In this document: one piece after another, positions 13,395-26,747 of the stretch
Layout of the letters: every line of letters starts with the position of its first letter
Position numbering within the stretch: the stretch's first letter is position 1
Assembly: GCA_024305405.1 (NCBI GenBank)
Contig: JAKNDB010000088.1
Location: 2,374,001-2,438,000 of the forward strand
Origin: Dirofilaria immitis
Lineage: Eukaryota; Nematoda; Chromadorea; Rhabditida; Onchocercidae
DNA length: 64,000 nt
Reading direction: 5' to 3'
The notes under the pieces: model-generated
The model's input: only the letters and a program-made list of their open reading frames with translations
The model's database searches: none
What the model was told of the DNA's origin: nothing
Made by a program: the position numbers and the translations under genes

Positions 13395-15725
13395 CTTAGA
13401 ATCCAACGCCATGTGTTTGGAATAACAGAGAATAATTTTATCATTGCTGGAATAAATATTTCAGCATAAAAGAATTTGTACGAATTGTAGACAGCTTAGA
13501 TTTAGTTTTTCATGGTTCTGACATGCAAACTTCAGCCTTTGTCATAGATACCGAAAATGAAGGAAAGTTGAAAAAAATTGAAGAACTGCAAGGTTGATAC
13601 TTTAATCGCTTTCATTAAATCTTTACATGTTTAATTTTAATTTAAATTGTACATACAATTTATTAATATCGTAAATTAATTTTCATAGTAAAAAAATTTT
13701 CAAATGCTAAATAAGCTGCCAATTTACAAAATTTATTATTTTTGACCTGACCTTATAAGCGTTTATACTTACTTACTTACTAAAAATTACTTTAAATTAT
13801 CTTTTTATAAAGAAACATTTTTTTTTATTTTTATGCTTACCAAAAAAAAAAATTCCTTTAAATTATCAAATCAATTTCCTCAACAATTATCAGAATAACA
13901 TGATTCATTATTCTCTAACATAAACGAATGTTACAATCTCTATCTAATGTAATGAATTATTTATTCAGTTCTCTGCACCCTATTATAACTAAGCTTATTT
14001 TCAATAATACAATATTGTAAACTAATTCATATATTTCCGGTACTATAACAACACCCATACGCAATGCTTAAAATATTTTCACATCAGATAATCGTATACA
14101 GCGATGGGAATGTTTTTTAAACATCTTCATTATAAAAGGGTTTGTTATTTTAGGTATCGTTTTCGCTCTCTTGGTTTCTCGTGAGTAGTTCCTCTAACGA
14201 TATTTTAATCCAATTATGTTAACGATATATCTTTACTGTATTGCATAGCCGTAGACGCCAATAAAAGCTGTGCTGACGCGTTTCGTTCGAAATATTCTCT
14301 ATCTATTATCTCCATTTCCTCACAAGAAAAAAAGGAAACTTTCACGACAACAGTTATCAAATAATAGCTTTTCATTTTATGATAATCAACGATGAAACAA
14401 ATAATGAAGAATTATTCAGGTAAGATGTTTGAAATGGTTAACGAGACATATTGATATTATTTCCTATATAGACATATCGATAAATTGAGAAAATGTCATT
14501 GTAAAAATAGACAAAATAAAGGATTCTGCTAGCATTGCTTTGTCTCTAATCCAATAAGAATATATAATAACCCAACAAAACCAGTGCTATATGCTTCAGT
14601 AATATTTCAATAAGAGCATCATCATTCTTACTACTATTAATGTATTGCATACATTAATATGCCAAACAATTTTGAACATCTGATTCATTCTCGTAATCGT
14701 ACAAAAAAAAATACCAACTTTAAAAGGTAAATTCGAAGATTTGCATAGCGAAGGAAATGCTGTAATTCTTTTTAAATTATTTTGAAGAATGTAAAAATTA
14801 TTTTTGTATGAAGAACAGGGCAACTTTCAAATTCAAATATATATTCATATGTTTATGTCAAATGTATATATTCAATTCCGTATACGAAATTTGAAATATT
14901 ATACGAAGAAAGCATAGTCACTAGCTGACTCATATAGCATTCTAACTATTATAAGTTCGCTCTACCCAAATACATCTAAACAGTTTTCTACAATTTTACA
15001 CTTATATCAATTGTTCTTTCAATGATATATTCAAAAATTCCGCCGATTATATTACGTTTGCTCGGTGGCTATCCATAATTGGAATAAACTATTAAACTGA
15101 ACACATGGAGTCTAATTTCAAGGCTGGTTCCGTGTATGCAATTGTTAGATTCCATAAATTTAATCACTAATATTCGAATAAGGATTATCCTTTTCATGAT
15201 CTGGAATATTCTTCTAATAGTCCGGAAGATTTTTCCAAGAATCCTAAATATTCTTGCGATAACTAGTCGATAGTTTTATTGACGTATTGCTTACCTTTGC
15301 TGTTTTTATGAAACGAACAATGACATAACGACTACAAATCAAGAATTGAAAAATAAAAGAGTAGATTTATTGGGAGCATCTGATATCGAAATCACTTTAG
15401 CATTAGATAACATAATGAATTTTACTAGGACTTTCATTACTGAAGTTTTCTATTTGATCAGAAGGGTGAAATGTTCGAAAGATGAAATCAAAAGAATGAA
15501 ATCTTCGAAGTCTAATGAAATAATTGTAGTGGTTCGTATCATTTCGATCAAGTGATTCGAAAAAAAACTGTAAATCGAGCATTTGTCCAAACGATATGAT
15601 GGATCTGGATAAGCATGCCAATTTTTATTGTTATTAAGTCGGATAGTCCAAAGAATCTGTAAATCTGCAATTCCTTTACTACTGAAGTGAAACAAAGTCG
15701 AAAAGATAAGATCAAATGGCAAAAG
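13395..15725 (+). pseudogene. Decayed partial copies of the secreted-protein gene (block A)
   Basis: Four stretches are similar to parts of the gene at 28810-32221. 13395-13600 matches about 30955-31140 (shared GGAATAAATATT and GTAGATACC-type phrases). 14310-14890 matches about 31330-31930 (coding phrase HFMIINDETNNEELF versus HFTMVNGTEPENSEQIF). 15030-15145 matches the terminal exon at 32062-32221. 15315-15725 matches 30460-30850. The order differs from the intact locus: the last block should come first. That fits the end of one unit followed by the start of another. Stops and indels interrupt every frame. About 500 bases at 13890-14360 are extra relative to the intact locus and match 18330-18900 instead. 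Confidence 0.6.
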
Positions 15726-15799
15726 AACAGAAGAATATTACATATGAAATTTTAATAATTTTGCTCAAATCATCCGATACTATATTAGAATATAAGCGA

Positions 15800-18289
15800 A
15801 ATTTTAAGGAATTAATAAATATTTAATTTGTCAATTCAAAATTCGATTTTCCAAGTTTTAATTAATCTAACCAAAAAAGCGAGTGGATTTATAACCTCTA
15901 TCAAAAATTCCTCTTCTACTTTAGTATATGAACATAATTATCATTGACATTATCATTCCTTATCACATCGAAAATTACTACTTCTTCATCGTAAAGCACA
16001 ATATAATGATTTTTTTTTGAACATTTCATCAAATTTGCATGAATCATTTCAAATATATTAGACTAATTAATTTGGAAAAACTGAAGTGAACTAATTTCTC
16101 AATTAAATAAAGCATTTTTTTGATAACAATAATATCATACATACTTGTTGCATTTTGAATAATAACTGAAGCAGTTTCCAATGCATCATTTTAATTTAAA
16201 TATCAAATTATCGAAAGCTGATTAAATAGTTGAAAAATGCAATTTTTCTATTTTCGTTATAAATATTTTCCTTTTAAAAACAGTAATTACATTCTAATAT
16301 AAATTTTAATAGAAAAGAAAGTGAATCATAGCAAAAGATGTTTTAAGTATCATAGTTTTTAAGAAAAAGTGAAAAAAAATTAAACAGTTTGTAATTGAAA
16401 TTTGACAACAAATAATGATTTATGACTAAAATCAAAAGACGAAAAACAAAGCGTTGAAAAAATTTTCAAAATTTTATTTTTTAATTTTTCATACAGACTG
16501 ATAATGCCATTTCCTTCGTTTCATCATATCAAGTATTTAATAATTTTTCAATTTTGTTAATATTTATTCAAATAATTATTCATAAAATCATTTCAACGCT
16601 AAATGTAATAAAATTCACTTTAAAAAATAAAAGAAATTGAAGAAATACAAAATTTGATTACAATCATAATAATTTTGTGAATGAAATTTTTGAATAATTA
16701 GTTTTAAACACTACAATTTTCTTTTTTGCTCATAGAATCGATTCGAGCAGTAAGAATCGATTCGAGCAGTAAGAATCGATTCGAGCAGTAAGAATCGATT
16801 CGAGCAGTAAGATTAATTTGAAAATAACGCACCCACATTTTTTAAATTCTCATTAATTTAATAATACCTTCATTTTTAACAGAAATTTTATTCCAAAAGT
16901 TTTCGCTCTTTTCGTTTTTCTAAACTATCATTTTTCAATTTAATTGAATTTTTAAGCTAACAGTTCTGGAGAAATGAAAAAAAAGCAAATAAAAAATTGG
17001 TGAAATAGTGCATTTTTTTTAATCAATAAAATTACTTTTTCCTATGATTAAATGTAATTTTTCACATTAAACTTTTAGAAATTTACACATCGAAACTGCA
17101 TCCTTTTTCCTGTCGTCGGTAAAAATCTGAAGAAAATTGTTTGAAACTTACAATAATAACATTTAGAACCACTAAATGCATATTATCTAATTATTACATT
17201 GTACTAATTATTTCAGCACTTAATGATAATATTATTTCGTTTTGAAATGAAATACCTAATTATCTTGAAATTCATATCGGATCGTTCGTTATTTTATGGT
17301 TAGATAATAATATTTTATGGAATTTTTAAATTTTGCAAATAAACATTAAAAATCACCGCCATGTATTAATTATTTTTACAGTAAGAAATTTCAGATATGA
17401 AAAAGAAAGATCTTAGGAAGATTAATAAAGCAAATTTTAATTTTTTTAAATAATATTTTTATAAAATTGAGAAAAATTTTGAATTTCGTAAATAACATTT
17501 AATTAATCATCAGACACTAACATCCATTAAAAATCATCATAATATATTTATCATCAAAATAGGGAACTTTAAATATAAAAGGAAAAGTTTTAAAAGAAAT
17601 GAAAATCCAATAAAATAAACTTAAACAGTTTTTAAACTTTTAATTTTACCATTTTACCCATTTCACATGCGTTTGTTAACTTATAAATATTACGAATAAA
17701 GTAAATTCAAATTTTTTGCGCTTCATCCGTTGAAAAATATTTAATTAAATTAAATTTTAAATTGAAATTAGTGATCAGAAATTTCTTTTTCTTCAAAATT
17801 TTTTCTGTTTAACAAATAATTAGTATTTGGAAATGTATTATTTATCAGAGATTTTTATACTTTTTTGCTGTTTGCTTCATTTCATTCACCTTTTCTTTCA
17901 TTTTTTTCGTTTTTAGTTTTATTTATATATATATATATATTTTTTTTCATATTTATAATTCTATTTAAAAATATCATAAATCTTTAAATTTAATATTTAA
18001 ATCTCATATCTTTTAAATATATTTTCAATTCTTTAGTTATTTAATTATTTCTTATCATTGTCGCCATTTGTTTATCAATTTGCCACTTCCTCACTATTTT
18101 GCTTGCCATTTCTTTTCCCCGTCATTTGCAAAATCATTTCAAAACTGGTTTTTTTTTCTTATATAATAAGCAAAATTGTAAGAAAATATATAAATTAATT
18201 CATTAATTCAATGATGCCGCAGGTATCCTGAAATTTCGAATTTCTTCCAGAATCTTAATTTCAATTTCCCATATTTGTATATGAATTTA
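15800..18289. other. A+T-rich DNA without a recognisable gene
   Basis: No exon supported on either strand. The only distinct structure is the perfect 19-base tandem repeat at 16734-16809. Confidence 0.6.
16734..16809. repeat. Four perfect tandem copies of a 19-base unit
   Basis: AGAATCGATTCGAGCAGTA is repeated four times without a mismatch. Each copy contains the palindrome AATCGATT overlapping TTCGA. Perfect identity in a drifting background suggests recent expansion. Confidence 0.95.
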
Positions 18290-18329
18290 TTTTAAATGTC
18301 TTCTATCGAAATAATTGAAACACTTTATA

Positions 18330-18900
18330 TTTTGCATGATTCATTATCTAAACATAAACGAATGTTACGATATCCAATATAAGGATTATTCCTCCTTATT
18401 TTTATATAACAAATCCTATATGGAATGTTTAAAATGTTGAAATCTATGCTTATTGTCTGGAATGTCTCGAAATAATTGAAGCTTTTATGCATATTTGAAT
18501 ATTGTCCATTTATCATCCTTTGTTCTGATAACTAAATCCTTTGTATTAATTAATATGTGATGTATAATTAACTATTATTCGCAGAAGAAGATCAAAAATC
18601 ACCGATACAAAAAGAACTTTTCGCGATTAGCTAGCATATTACAAGCAGTGATTACACGGTCAGCAACATCGGCAGACATTTCCCTATTCATTGTTACATC
18701 ATTCGTCTAACTACCTACTCCCATGCTCACATTATTATAAAAAGTCTTTACTGGTTAGAAGTTCCGCTATCTTCGACTATGTCGTGAACAGTTTCTACGA
18801 CGATATTTTAATTTTAATCTTACTTTATTTGTATTGTCTTATTATAATCGTTGAATTGCCGATATCAACTCGATAAGTCCCAATAAAATAAACCGTTCAT
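18330..18900. repeat. Second copy of an unidentified block also found at 13890-14360
   Basis: Shared phrases in the same order include ATGATTCATTAT, CATAAACGAATGTTAC, a TTATTATAAAA stretch and ACGATATTTTAATTT, with considerable drift between. No open frame is conserved between the two copies, so the block may be a non-coding repeat or a very old gene relic. Confidence 0.5.
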
Positions 18901-20050
18901 GTCTTGAAGCAACAGACGGTCAATCTTGATAATTCTTCACCGTTATAATAAATAGCGATAATTCAAATCAACGATTCAATTCAATCAAAGAAAAATTTCT
19001 CCGCTACCAAATTCAAATAATCAATCAAGAGAAGAGTTCCCTTTTCTTTCATTGAACACAATCCTTACAAATCAAATCAAATCAATTTAACAAATTTTCA
19101 CAGTACCGTCATTAATTTAATTTAAAACTGAAATAATTTTGATATTATAAATTGTTATTACAAATCATTATTGTTCACCTGGTACACATTAGTAAAATAT
19201 TGAAATAAATTGTTGAAATATGAAAATATTAAATGTATTATAAAAGTATGAAATAATTAAAAATCAATTAGTGCTAGAAATTTTTGCTAAAAATTAGTTA
19301 AATATCAAATACTACATGAAAATTGCCATTTCATATATGATCAAATATTGCTGCTATTTTTATAATAGTTAAATTTATTTACTTATTTTATATGAATTTA
19401 TTTATTTGTCAACCTAATTCATTTAATTACCCACTTTCTTCAGCATACTTTATTTAATTCCGAATTTTTTGAACAACTAAATTATAGTTTATAATTTAAT
19501 AATTCAATTCAATTATTTATTATTAATTTATTCGTTTAAATATTATTCTTCTATTCTTCATGTTACTGAAATTACGATGATTTGAAATTTTTTACAATAG
19601 TCTTAGTTGAAAATACAAAAATAATGGCAATGTCAATTGTTGAGCAATATATTAAACATAAAAATCTATAAATCTACATTCTTGATTATTGATCTATTAC
19701 TTGTTAATACGATTTGATCCATTACTTGTTAATACGATTTTCGAGTACTAGTTTTTTTATCTATTATGGGTCTGTTGCTGCGTAACATATTAAGTATGAA
19801 TACTAATCTATTATTCCACATTCTCGGATATGATTCTTTACTTGTTATGATTACTCTCGTACTTGTTATTATGACTGTTGTTGTGTAATTGCACAGCAAT
19901 GATTAAAATAGCAAGTAAAAGACAGTGATGCTCGAGAATCGTAATAACAAGTAAAGAATCAATATCCGACAATGTAGACAGTCCTGTAGTTGTTATAACT
20001 ATTGTTGTGTTGCATATATTATAAAGATAGATAGATACGTATATTGCTGC

Positions 20051-20109
<59 letters not shown>

Positions 20110-22930
20110 TATTGTTCTACATTGTCGGATATTGATCTTTTACTTGTTATTACGATTCTCAAGCATTAGTCTTTTACTTGCTATTATAACCATGGTTGTG
20201 CAGCGTATTAAACTAAATAGTAATCTACCGATCTACATTCTCGACTATCTGTTACAATTGCTATTATAGTCTTTCATTATCATTACGACTATTATTATTA
20301 TTTTCATAGAATTAATTCTTGTTATTATAACTAATGATTTTGTTTAAAAATTTTCGATAAAAATGAAGAAATATAGAAATAAAAAATTTTATTTGGCATA
20401 TTCGAATTTAATTATGCATATAAATAATGAATATTTAATATCAATATTTAATTTCAAATATTTATCATTGTTTAATGATAAAAATAAATTTTTTATTTAT
20501 TATCTTTATAATTTTTTCTACCTGTATTCAATTATTTTTTTCATTGCATATCTTCAGATAATGTGTGAAAGGAATTTTAGAATAACTCATAAGCATTAAT
20601 TATCAAACATTTTAGACTAAATAGATCAAAAGAGAAAATTTAAGGAAAAAAATAGCAAAATCCGATATATGAACTTTAATACAAACAATTTCGTAATTGA
20701 TATATTTTAATTTTAGTTCCAAATGTTTTATAATATTTCAAAATTTTTGTTCATTCAATATTTCAATTATAATTTTAACATCATAATAATTCTATATTTA
20801 CTGATATGATAGTTTTTCCGTAATTTAATCATTATTATCAATTATTTTAAATAATGTCAATTTTATAGATATAATAATACTTTGTTGATTATTATTCATT
20901 AGAAGAAAAACTAAGATTTTTATATGAAATTATGGAAATTTTTAAGATTATTCTCAATTTATTTCTAAAATTTCCATTAAATAAAATTCTTAATTTAACA
21001 ATGATAAATATTTAAAATTGAATATTAATATTAAATATTTTCAAATTTTTTTATTGATGGACATTAATTGATTATCGCATATTAAATTATTATAACTGAA
21101 ATGAATGTATTGATTAATAATTACTGTTGTCCGATCAATATTGCCGAGTAAAAAAATTATTATAAATAATAACAATAATAATTTTAATAGTAATAATAAT
21201 AGTGATAAAATAATAGTAATAATAATAATAGTAATAATAATAACGGTAGCAAATACATATAATCTTTATTGTTATTAAATTAACACTTTCAGAATAAATA
21301 ATAATAAATGCAGCAATTGATTTCTAATACTAAATCAATAAAGCTCAATTTTAATAAGCAATAATGAATAAATGTATCAATTGAATCATTATAATAATAT
21401 TTTCCTTCCATGTATCAATATATACATATATATAATTTAATTTAATCCTGATTTAATATTAGTGATTAATTGCTGCACCAACAGTAATAATAATAATAAT
21501 ATATGCAACACTTAGTCATTAGTATATATATCAATGATAAATATATGTATAGCTATAGTTCTTTGTTGTAAAATTAAGTTTAAAATTTTTCTACGTATAT
21601 TTTAATCACTGATTTGCAGAATAAAGAGATTGAATTTTTTTGCTTCATCTTTTTTTTTTATTATTTATATATTGTTTGAAACGAAAAAAAAATGTTTTTT
21701 TTTTTTTTAATCAAAGAAAATGCGGAAATTAAAATTTTTTGTTCCGTTTTTTCTGCTAAAAGTACATTATTATGTGTAATAGCAAATTAAATTCCTTCAA
21801 TTTAGCCTTTTTTTGACCTCATTTTAAAATGCCATTAAATGAAATGACCCATCTTATATTTGGCATTATTTGTAAATTTGTTCAATTTATTATTTTTACT
21901 ATTATTTCATGATATGTTTCCTTAAAAGATGATTGGAAAATATGATAAAAAACGGATCAGATGAAAGATTAAAAAATAAGATATCGAAAAAGAAGGAGAA
22001 GAATGGGATAGATTTCAATTTCTCTTTGTTTAATATAAATTTTATGCATCAATTTTGTCTTCTCAAATTGTTTCGTTCGTTTGTCGATTTTATTTCTACT
22101 TTCTAAACTTTGCTTTTTCCCTTTTTCTTGAAAATTTTTCTTTTGCAAATTTTTAATTATTCTTTAATACTTTATCTGATTTGTTTTTTTTTTTGTTAGA
22201 AAATAGAAATAAAATCGACAAATAAATAAGAAAATTTTGTACTTCATATAGCCACAAAAACAGTAATAAAATATAGGCGAATATTATGAATTAATTTATT
22301 TAATAGTTATATTGTCATTATTTTTTATCTTATCGAATATCATTGGAAACTTTTCATTATTTTTTTAATTTTCGAAAGTATAAAATTTTTGATTGTTTGG
22401 ATTGTTTAAATTCGAAATTTTAACTTAAAATATACGAAAGAGACGTTAAACATTTTGTATTAAATAAAAATTTTTTTGCTAATTTTAATTTTTAAGTATA
22501 AAAATTTGAAATTATAATAATTTAAAATTTCAATTTGTAATATATTAAATGAAAATAAATTATTTTATGTGAGATATTATCATTCATATAATGAATAGTT
22601 AAGAAACTGATAATTTTACTTCTACTTTCTTTAATAAATTAATTAATCAAATACAATTATTATGTATATTTGAAAAAGAAATCAAGTATCCTTTTTTTCT
22701 CGCTTTTATTATTTACTTAAAATTTTTTAATTTTAATTTTAAAAAGCTTACAAATTAGAATATGCAATATTTGATAAATTTTTAACAGTTTATTTACTTC
22801 ATGATAATTTTAAGCTTTTTAAAATGAAAATTAAAATTATTAACAGATAATCAAATTATCAATTGCTGTATTATTTTTTCTTTTTTCAGAATTAAAGTGA
22901 CAGTATCATTTTGTAGCATATTTCAAAAAA
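18901..22930. other. Gene-free stretch with foldback DNA and triplet repeats
   Basis: Holds the TA-centred foldback at 19895-20195 with further partial copies of its arm at about 19680-19870, and AAT/TAG triplet-rich DNA at about 21155-21245. The likely promoter and a splice or trans-splice acceptor (TTTTTTCAG at about 22889) of the SDR gene lie at its right edge. A 78-codon frame at 20363-20599 is low-complexity (Phe/Tyr/Asn/Lys) and not convincing. Confidence 0.6.
19895..20195. repeat. Foldback element centred on (TA)n
   Basis: Left arm, about 19895-19980: reading GCAAGTAAAAGACAGT, then CGTAATAACAAGTAAAGA, then CAATATCCGACAATGTAGA. The right arm, about 20110-20195, is its near-perfect reverse complement: TCTACATTGTCGGATATTG, TTACTTGTTATTACGATTCT, TCTTTTACTTGCTAT. 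A (TA)n run at about 20053-20105 lies between them. No coding capacity. Confidence 0.8.
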
Positions 22931-25900
22931 ATGCTGCTACAATTATTGTTCCTTTTCATAATTCTTGTTTGCTTTTATTATTGTTTATGGAATTTTTGGA
23001 ATCGATTCAAATTAGTAATCTTCATACAAGAGCAGTTTTTATTACTGGATGTGATTCTGGTTTTGGTTATTTTTGGCTATTAAATGTGCAAATAATGGTT
23101 TGCCAACATTTGCCGGATGTTTAACTGAACAGGTAAATTTTAATTTTCTTAAAGGAAACGTAAAATTTTATATGTAATGTTAAAGTAAAAGATGAATATA
23201 ATTAATAGTGAATATAATTAATATCGTCGAAACAATCTCGTGATCGTGTAATAACAATAGCCAGTACATAAATATAATCAATTAAATTATATTCAGAGGA
23301 TATTGTAAAAATGATAAATAATGATAAACTTAATATAATTTACAAACTTGCTAAATTGAAATACGTGTAAATGAAATTTAAAATATTTTAAAAGGTATTC
23401 AAAGGTTTTTTAAAATGTATTTAAATATACAAATTATTCAAGGGAATGAAGGCAATTGAAGAAATAGCAAAAAATACCGTCGGAAAATTAATTCCGATAC
23501 CAATTGATGTTACCGATGAAAAATCAGTTCAAAATGCCGTTCGTTTGGTGCAAGACAATTTGGAATCTAAATTAAGTATGTTAAACATTTAAATACATCA
23601 ATACTTTTATCTAATCTTTGAAAACTTTTCACATAGCTATTTTTAATTAAAATAGAATTTATAAATAAAATGTACAATGAATTTAACTAAATTCTATAAC
23701 TTAAAATATACCATAGAAAAAATTGGAAAAAACAGATAAATTGGAATTTTTTTAAACTTAAATGAATTCAAAAATTTTTTTCTAAAAAAATTATGTTCAA
23801 GTTGTACAATTTATATATGTTAATATTTATTTATTATCATAACAATTAATTAATTATTTCTATTGAAATTTTTTTTCGTTCCTTTATAAGAGGTCAAAAT
23901 AGTTTATATTACATTTTGTGGTATAAAAAAGCAAACAAACAATTAATTATTTTATAAAATAAATAGACAAAATAGATGGAAATTTTATTAATTAAAATTG
24001 TTTACATTTGGTTCACGAAATGTAATTATAATTAATCGATTTTAGAATGTTCTTGAATAAATTGAAATTTTAATTTTGTAATGGTATTAAATATTTAAAC
24101 TTCAACTGATAATTTATTTATTGTTAAATGTTGTGCAAATACACATAAATGAGTAAGCATATGAAAATTAACTAACTCAGTAATTAATTTAAGAAAATTC
24201 ATTATAAATTAGGTAAATTATATCATCTTTAACTTTTAATATTTTTGAACTTTAAATCATAATCAAATTTCGCGATTTAATTGATTATATTTGTTAATGT
24301 AATATTTGATAACTAAAACGAACTTTTCTTGAAGTAAATGTTACTATTAGAAATTATTTATCCATATCTATTTTAGAATTATGGGCATTAGTAAATAATG
24401 CCGGAATACTGGGAATTTATGGTTATGATGATTGGTGTACGGTAGAGGAATATTCAAAAGATTTAGATGTGAATACTCTTGGTGTAATACGAGTTACACA
24501 TGTTAGTAATTAAATAATTTACTTTTGGAAAATAAAGAAAGTTTTCTTTTTTTTCAAAAGTTTTTTACAATTCAGTTTTTTCTATTCCTTTTTTGTCTAC
24601 TAATTAATTTTAATTTTATAATTTTTATTTCAGAAATATGAAATTTAATTTTAGAAAAAATTTTTTCCTACTAAATTTATTTGTTAATGAAATAGCAATT
24701 AAATTGCTAATATTTATAGGCATTCATGCCTTTATTAAAACAATCTCGTGGCCGTGTAATAACAATAACCAGTATTTGTGGCCGTTTACCATTACCTGGA
24801 ATTGGCCCATATACTGTTTCGAAATTTGCTACCGAAGCTTACATCAATATTTTACGGTTTTTTTCTTGATAGAAATCTAAATCTACGGGTCATATATAGA
24901 TATCAAAAAAGAAATTCTGTAAAAATTCATTAACGAAATTTTGCATAAATTTAAATAATTATTTCTTAATCATAAAATAATAACATTTTATTATTTTTTG
25001 TTTTTTACGAAAATTTTTATAATACATTAGAACAATAATTTCGGCTGAACAGAAAAAATTCATTTTAATCCAAATAATTCATTTAGTTTCCACATCGATA
25101 AACAGAAGTTTATATGATATTTTGTATCAGATTATTCTGATATTTTGTAATTAATAATTTTTGGAAGAAAAATTAAAGAAATTAAAATTATTTGTAAAAG
25201 ATTAATTGAATGAGAGTTATGATGATCAAAATAAATTCCATTAAAAAAATTTGTTTTCTAAACTAAAAAATCAATATTCTAGTCAAGAATCACGAGAATT
25301 TGGCATTCATTGTGCAATTTTGGAACCTGGCAGGTTTAAAACTAATCTTATGGATAAGGAAGCAATGACAAATCGTATCAGTCATGCATGGAACCGATTG
25401 GATAATGCTCGTAAAGCGGAATATGGCGGTGAAGCATTTAAGGAATTATGTAAGCCCTTTTCAAAAATTATAAATGTAATATTGGAAATTGAATTAGAAA
25501 TGATGAAAAAATTTTGAATTAGGATTTATTTTATGTCATTACGACATATAAGAAAATACCATAAAGAACTATTGAATATCTAGAAAATGATGCTTATTTA
25601 TTTAAAGATATCATTTATCAATAAATTTCCCAATTCCTAATCATATTTATTTAACGATCAAAAATTTTGGAAGATAATAAAAAAACAGCCTTCCCATGCC
25701 GGGAATCGAACCCGGGCCGCGTGGGTGAAAGCCACGAATCCTAGCCACTAGACCACATGGGATACATAACGAACTATTTTGGACAAATAAAATCTGAAAA
25801 AATTTTAAAAAAATTTTTGAAATTGAAGACTTTTCGAATGAATGTTAAAATATGTTCGTTTGAAAATTCCAATCTTATAATTTAATTTTTAGTTTTATCC

Positions 25901-26747
25901 TTTGATTATATTTTAATGCAATTTTTCAATTCATTTCTTCTTTCCAATATATTTAATTTTCAAATTTTGTTAGCCTTTTCCTCTATTTGCCTATCAATTT
26001 TTATTTAATCAAAATTGGCAAAAATAAATAAAAATTTTATTATTTATTAATAATATTATAAATTATTATGTAATATATGCAATATATATTGTGAATTAAA
26101 ATTCAGATTTCCATATAAATCATGATAATTTAGGAAATAATAAATTATTAATTAAAAATAAATACAATAAATATATATATGGAGCCGAAATTTGGTTCAC
26201 TTTCTTCGAAATTTTTTTAAAAATTAATAAGAATTTTGCAGAATATAATAATATAATTCCATATGGTATATGAAAATGTTTCATAATTGAACGATTTATT
26301 AAATTCATGTATTAGTCGCATTAATTAATTATAAATAATAAATATTGCGACCGTCTAAACTTGAATAATCAATTTTAAATAACAAATTGTTTATAATAAA
26401 ATTAAATAAGTATAGATTGCTATCGATTGCGTGAATTTTTCTTTACCGATGCATCATCATCATTGAATTCGGTTGTTGATTCATATTATCATGCAATCAC
26501 AAGCAGTTTTCCACGATTTCGTTATCAACTGGGACTGGATACGATATTTGTGTTACTGCTACTAATTCCTATTAGAATACGTGATTTTCTCATATGCGAT
26601 TTTTATTACCATATAACTGGATGGCCACCAAAAGTTATCACTTCAACACTTAATCTTATCAATAGTGATACCATGTTAAAAAATACAATTATTGAATGGT
26701 TTGTGAAAAAAATTAAACGAAATGAAATAATTATAAATAACAGTTAA
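22931..26747 (+). CDS. Short-chain dehydrogenase/reductase, retinol-dehydrogenase type
   Basis: Six exons: 22931-23132, 23443-23575, 24377-24501, 24720-24856, 25283-25449 and 26416-26747. All splice phases agree. An N-terminal membrane segment ([18 protein letters not shown]) is followed by the NAD(P)-binding motif GCDSGFG, then [14 protein letters not shown], the NNAGI motif, an active-site Ser in [11 protein letters not shown], and [11 protein letters not shown] with the catalytic Tyr-x-x-x-Lys. [10 protein letters not shown] follows, and a C-terminal part with a second hydrophobic stretch. This is the membrane-anchored DHS/RDH branch of the SDR family, which oxidises or reduces retinoids or steroids; the substrate is not predictable. 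Exon 1 has two frame breaks, each fixed by one extra base: AAA at 23009-23011 and TTTTT at 23070-23074. Later exons are clean. The ATG lies about 40 bases after a TTTTTTCAG acceptor. A degenerate copy of exon 4 sits in intron 1. Confidence 0.88.
23227..23270 (+). pseudogene. Fragment of SDR exon 4 within SDR intron 1
   Basis: About 40 bases (AAACAATCTCGTG, one variant base, then CGTGTAATAACAATA and GCCAGTA) match the start of exon 4 at about 24738-24778 with few differences. The copy ends abruptly and has no splice context. Confidence 0.75.
25691..25762 (-). tRNA. tRNA-Glu (anticodon UUC)
   Basis: Reverse complement of 25691-25762 folds into a full cloverleaf. The 7-bp acceptor stem TCCCATG pairs with CATGGGA. 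It has a D-arm with GTCTAGTGGCTAGGAT, an anticodon stem CGTGG/CCACG around loop CTTTCAC (anticodon TTC), and a T-arm CCCGG around TTCGAAT. The box B promoter GGTTCGAATCC is intact, there is no intron and CCA is not encoded. It lies in the last intron of the SDR gene, on the other strand. Confidence 0.97.
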
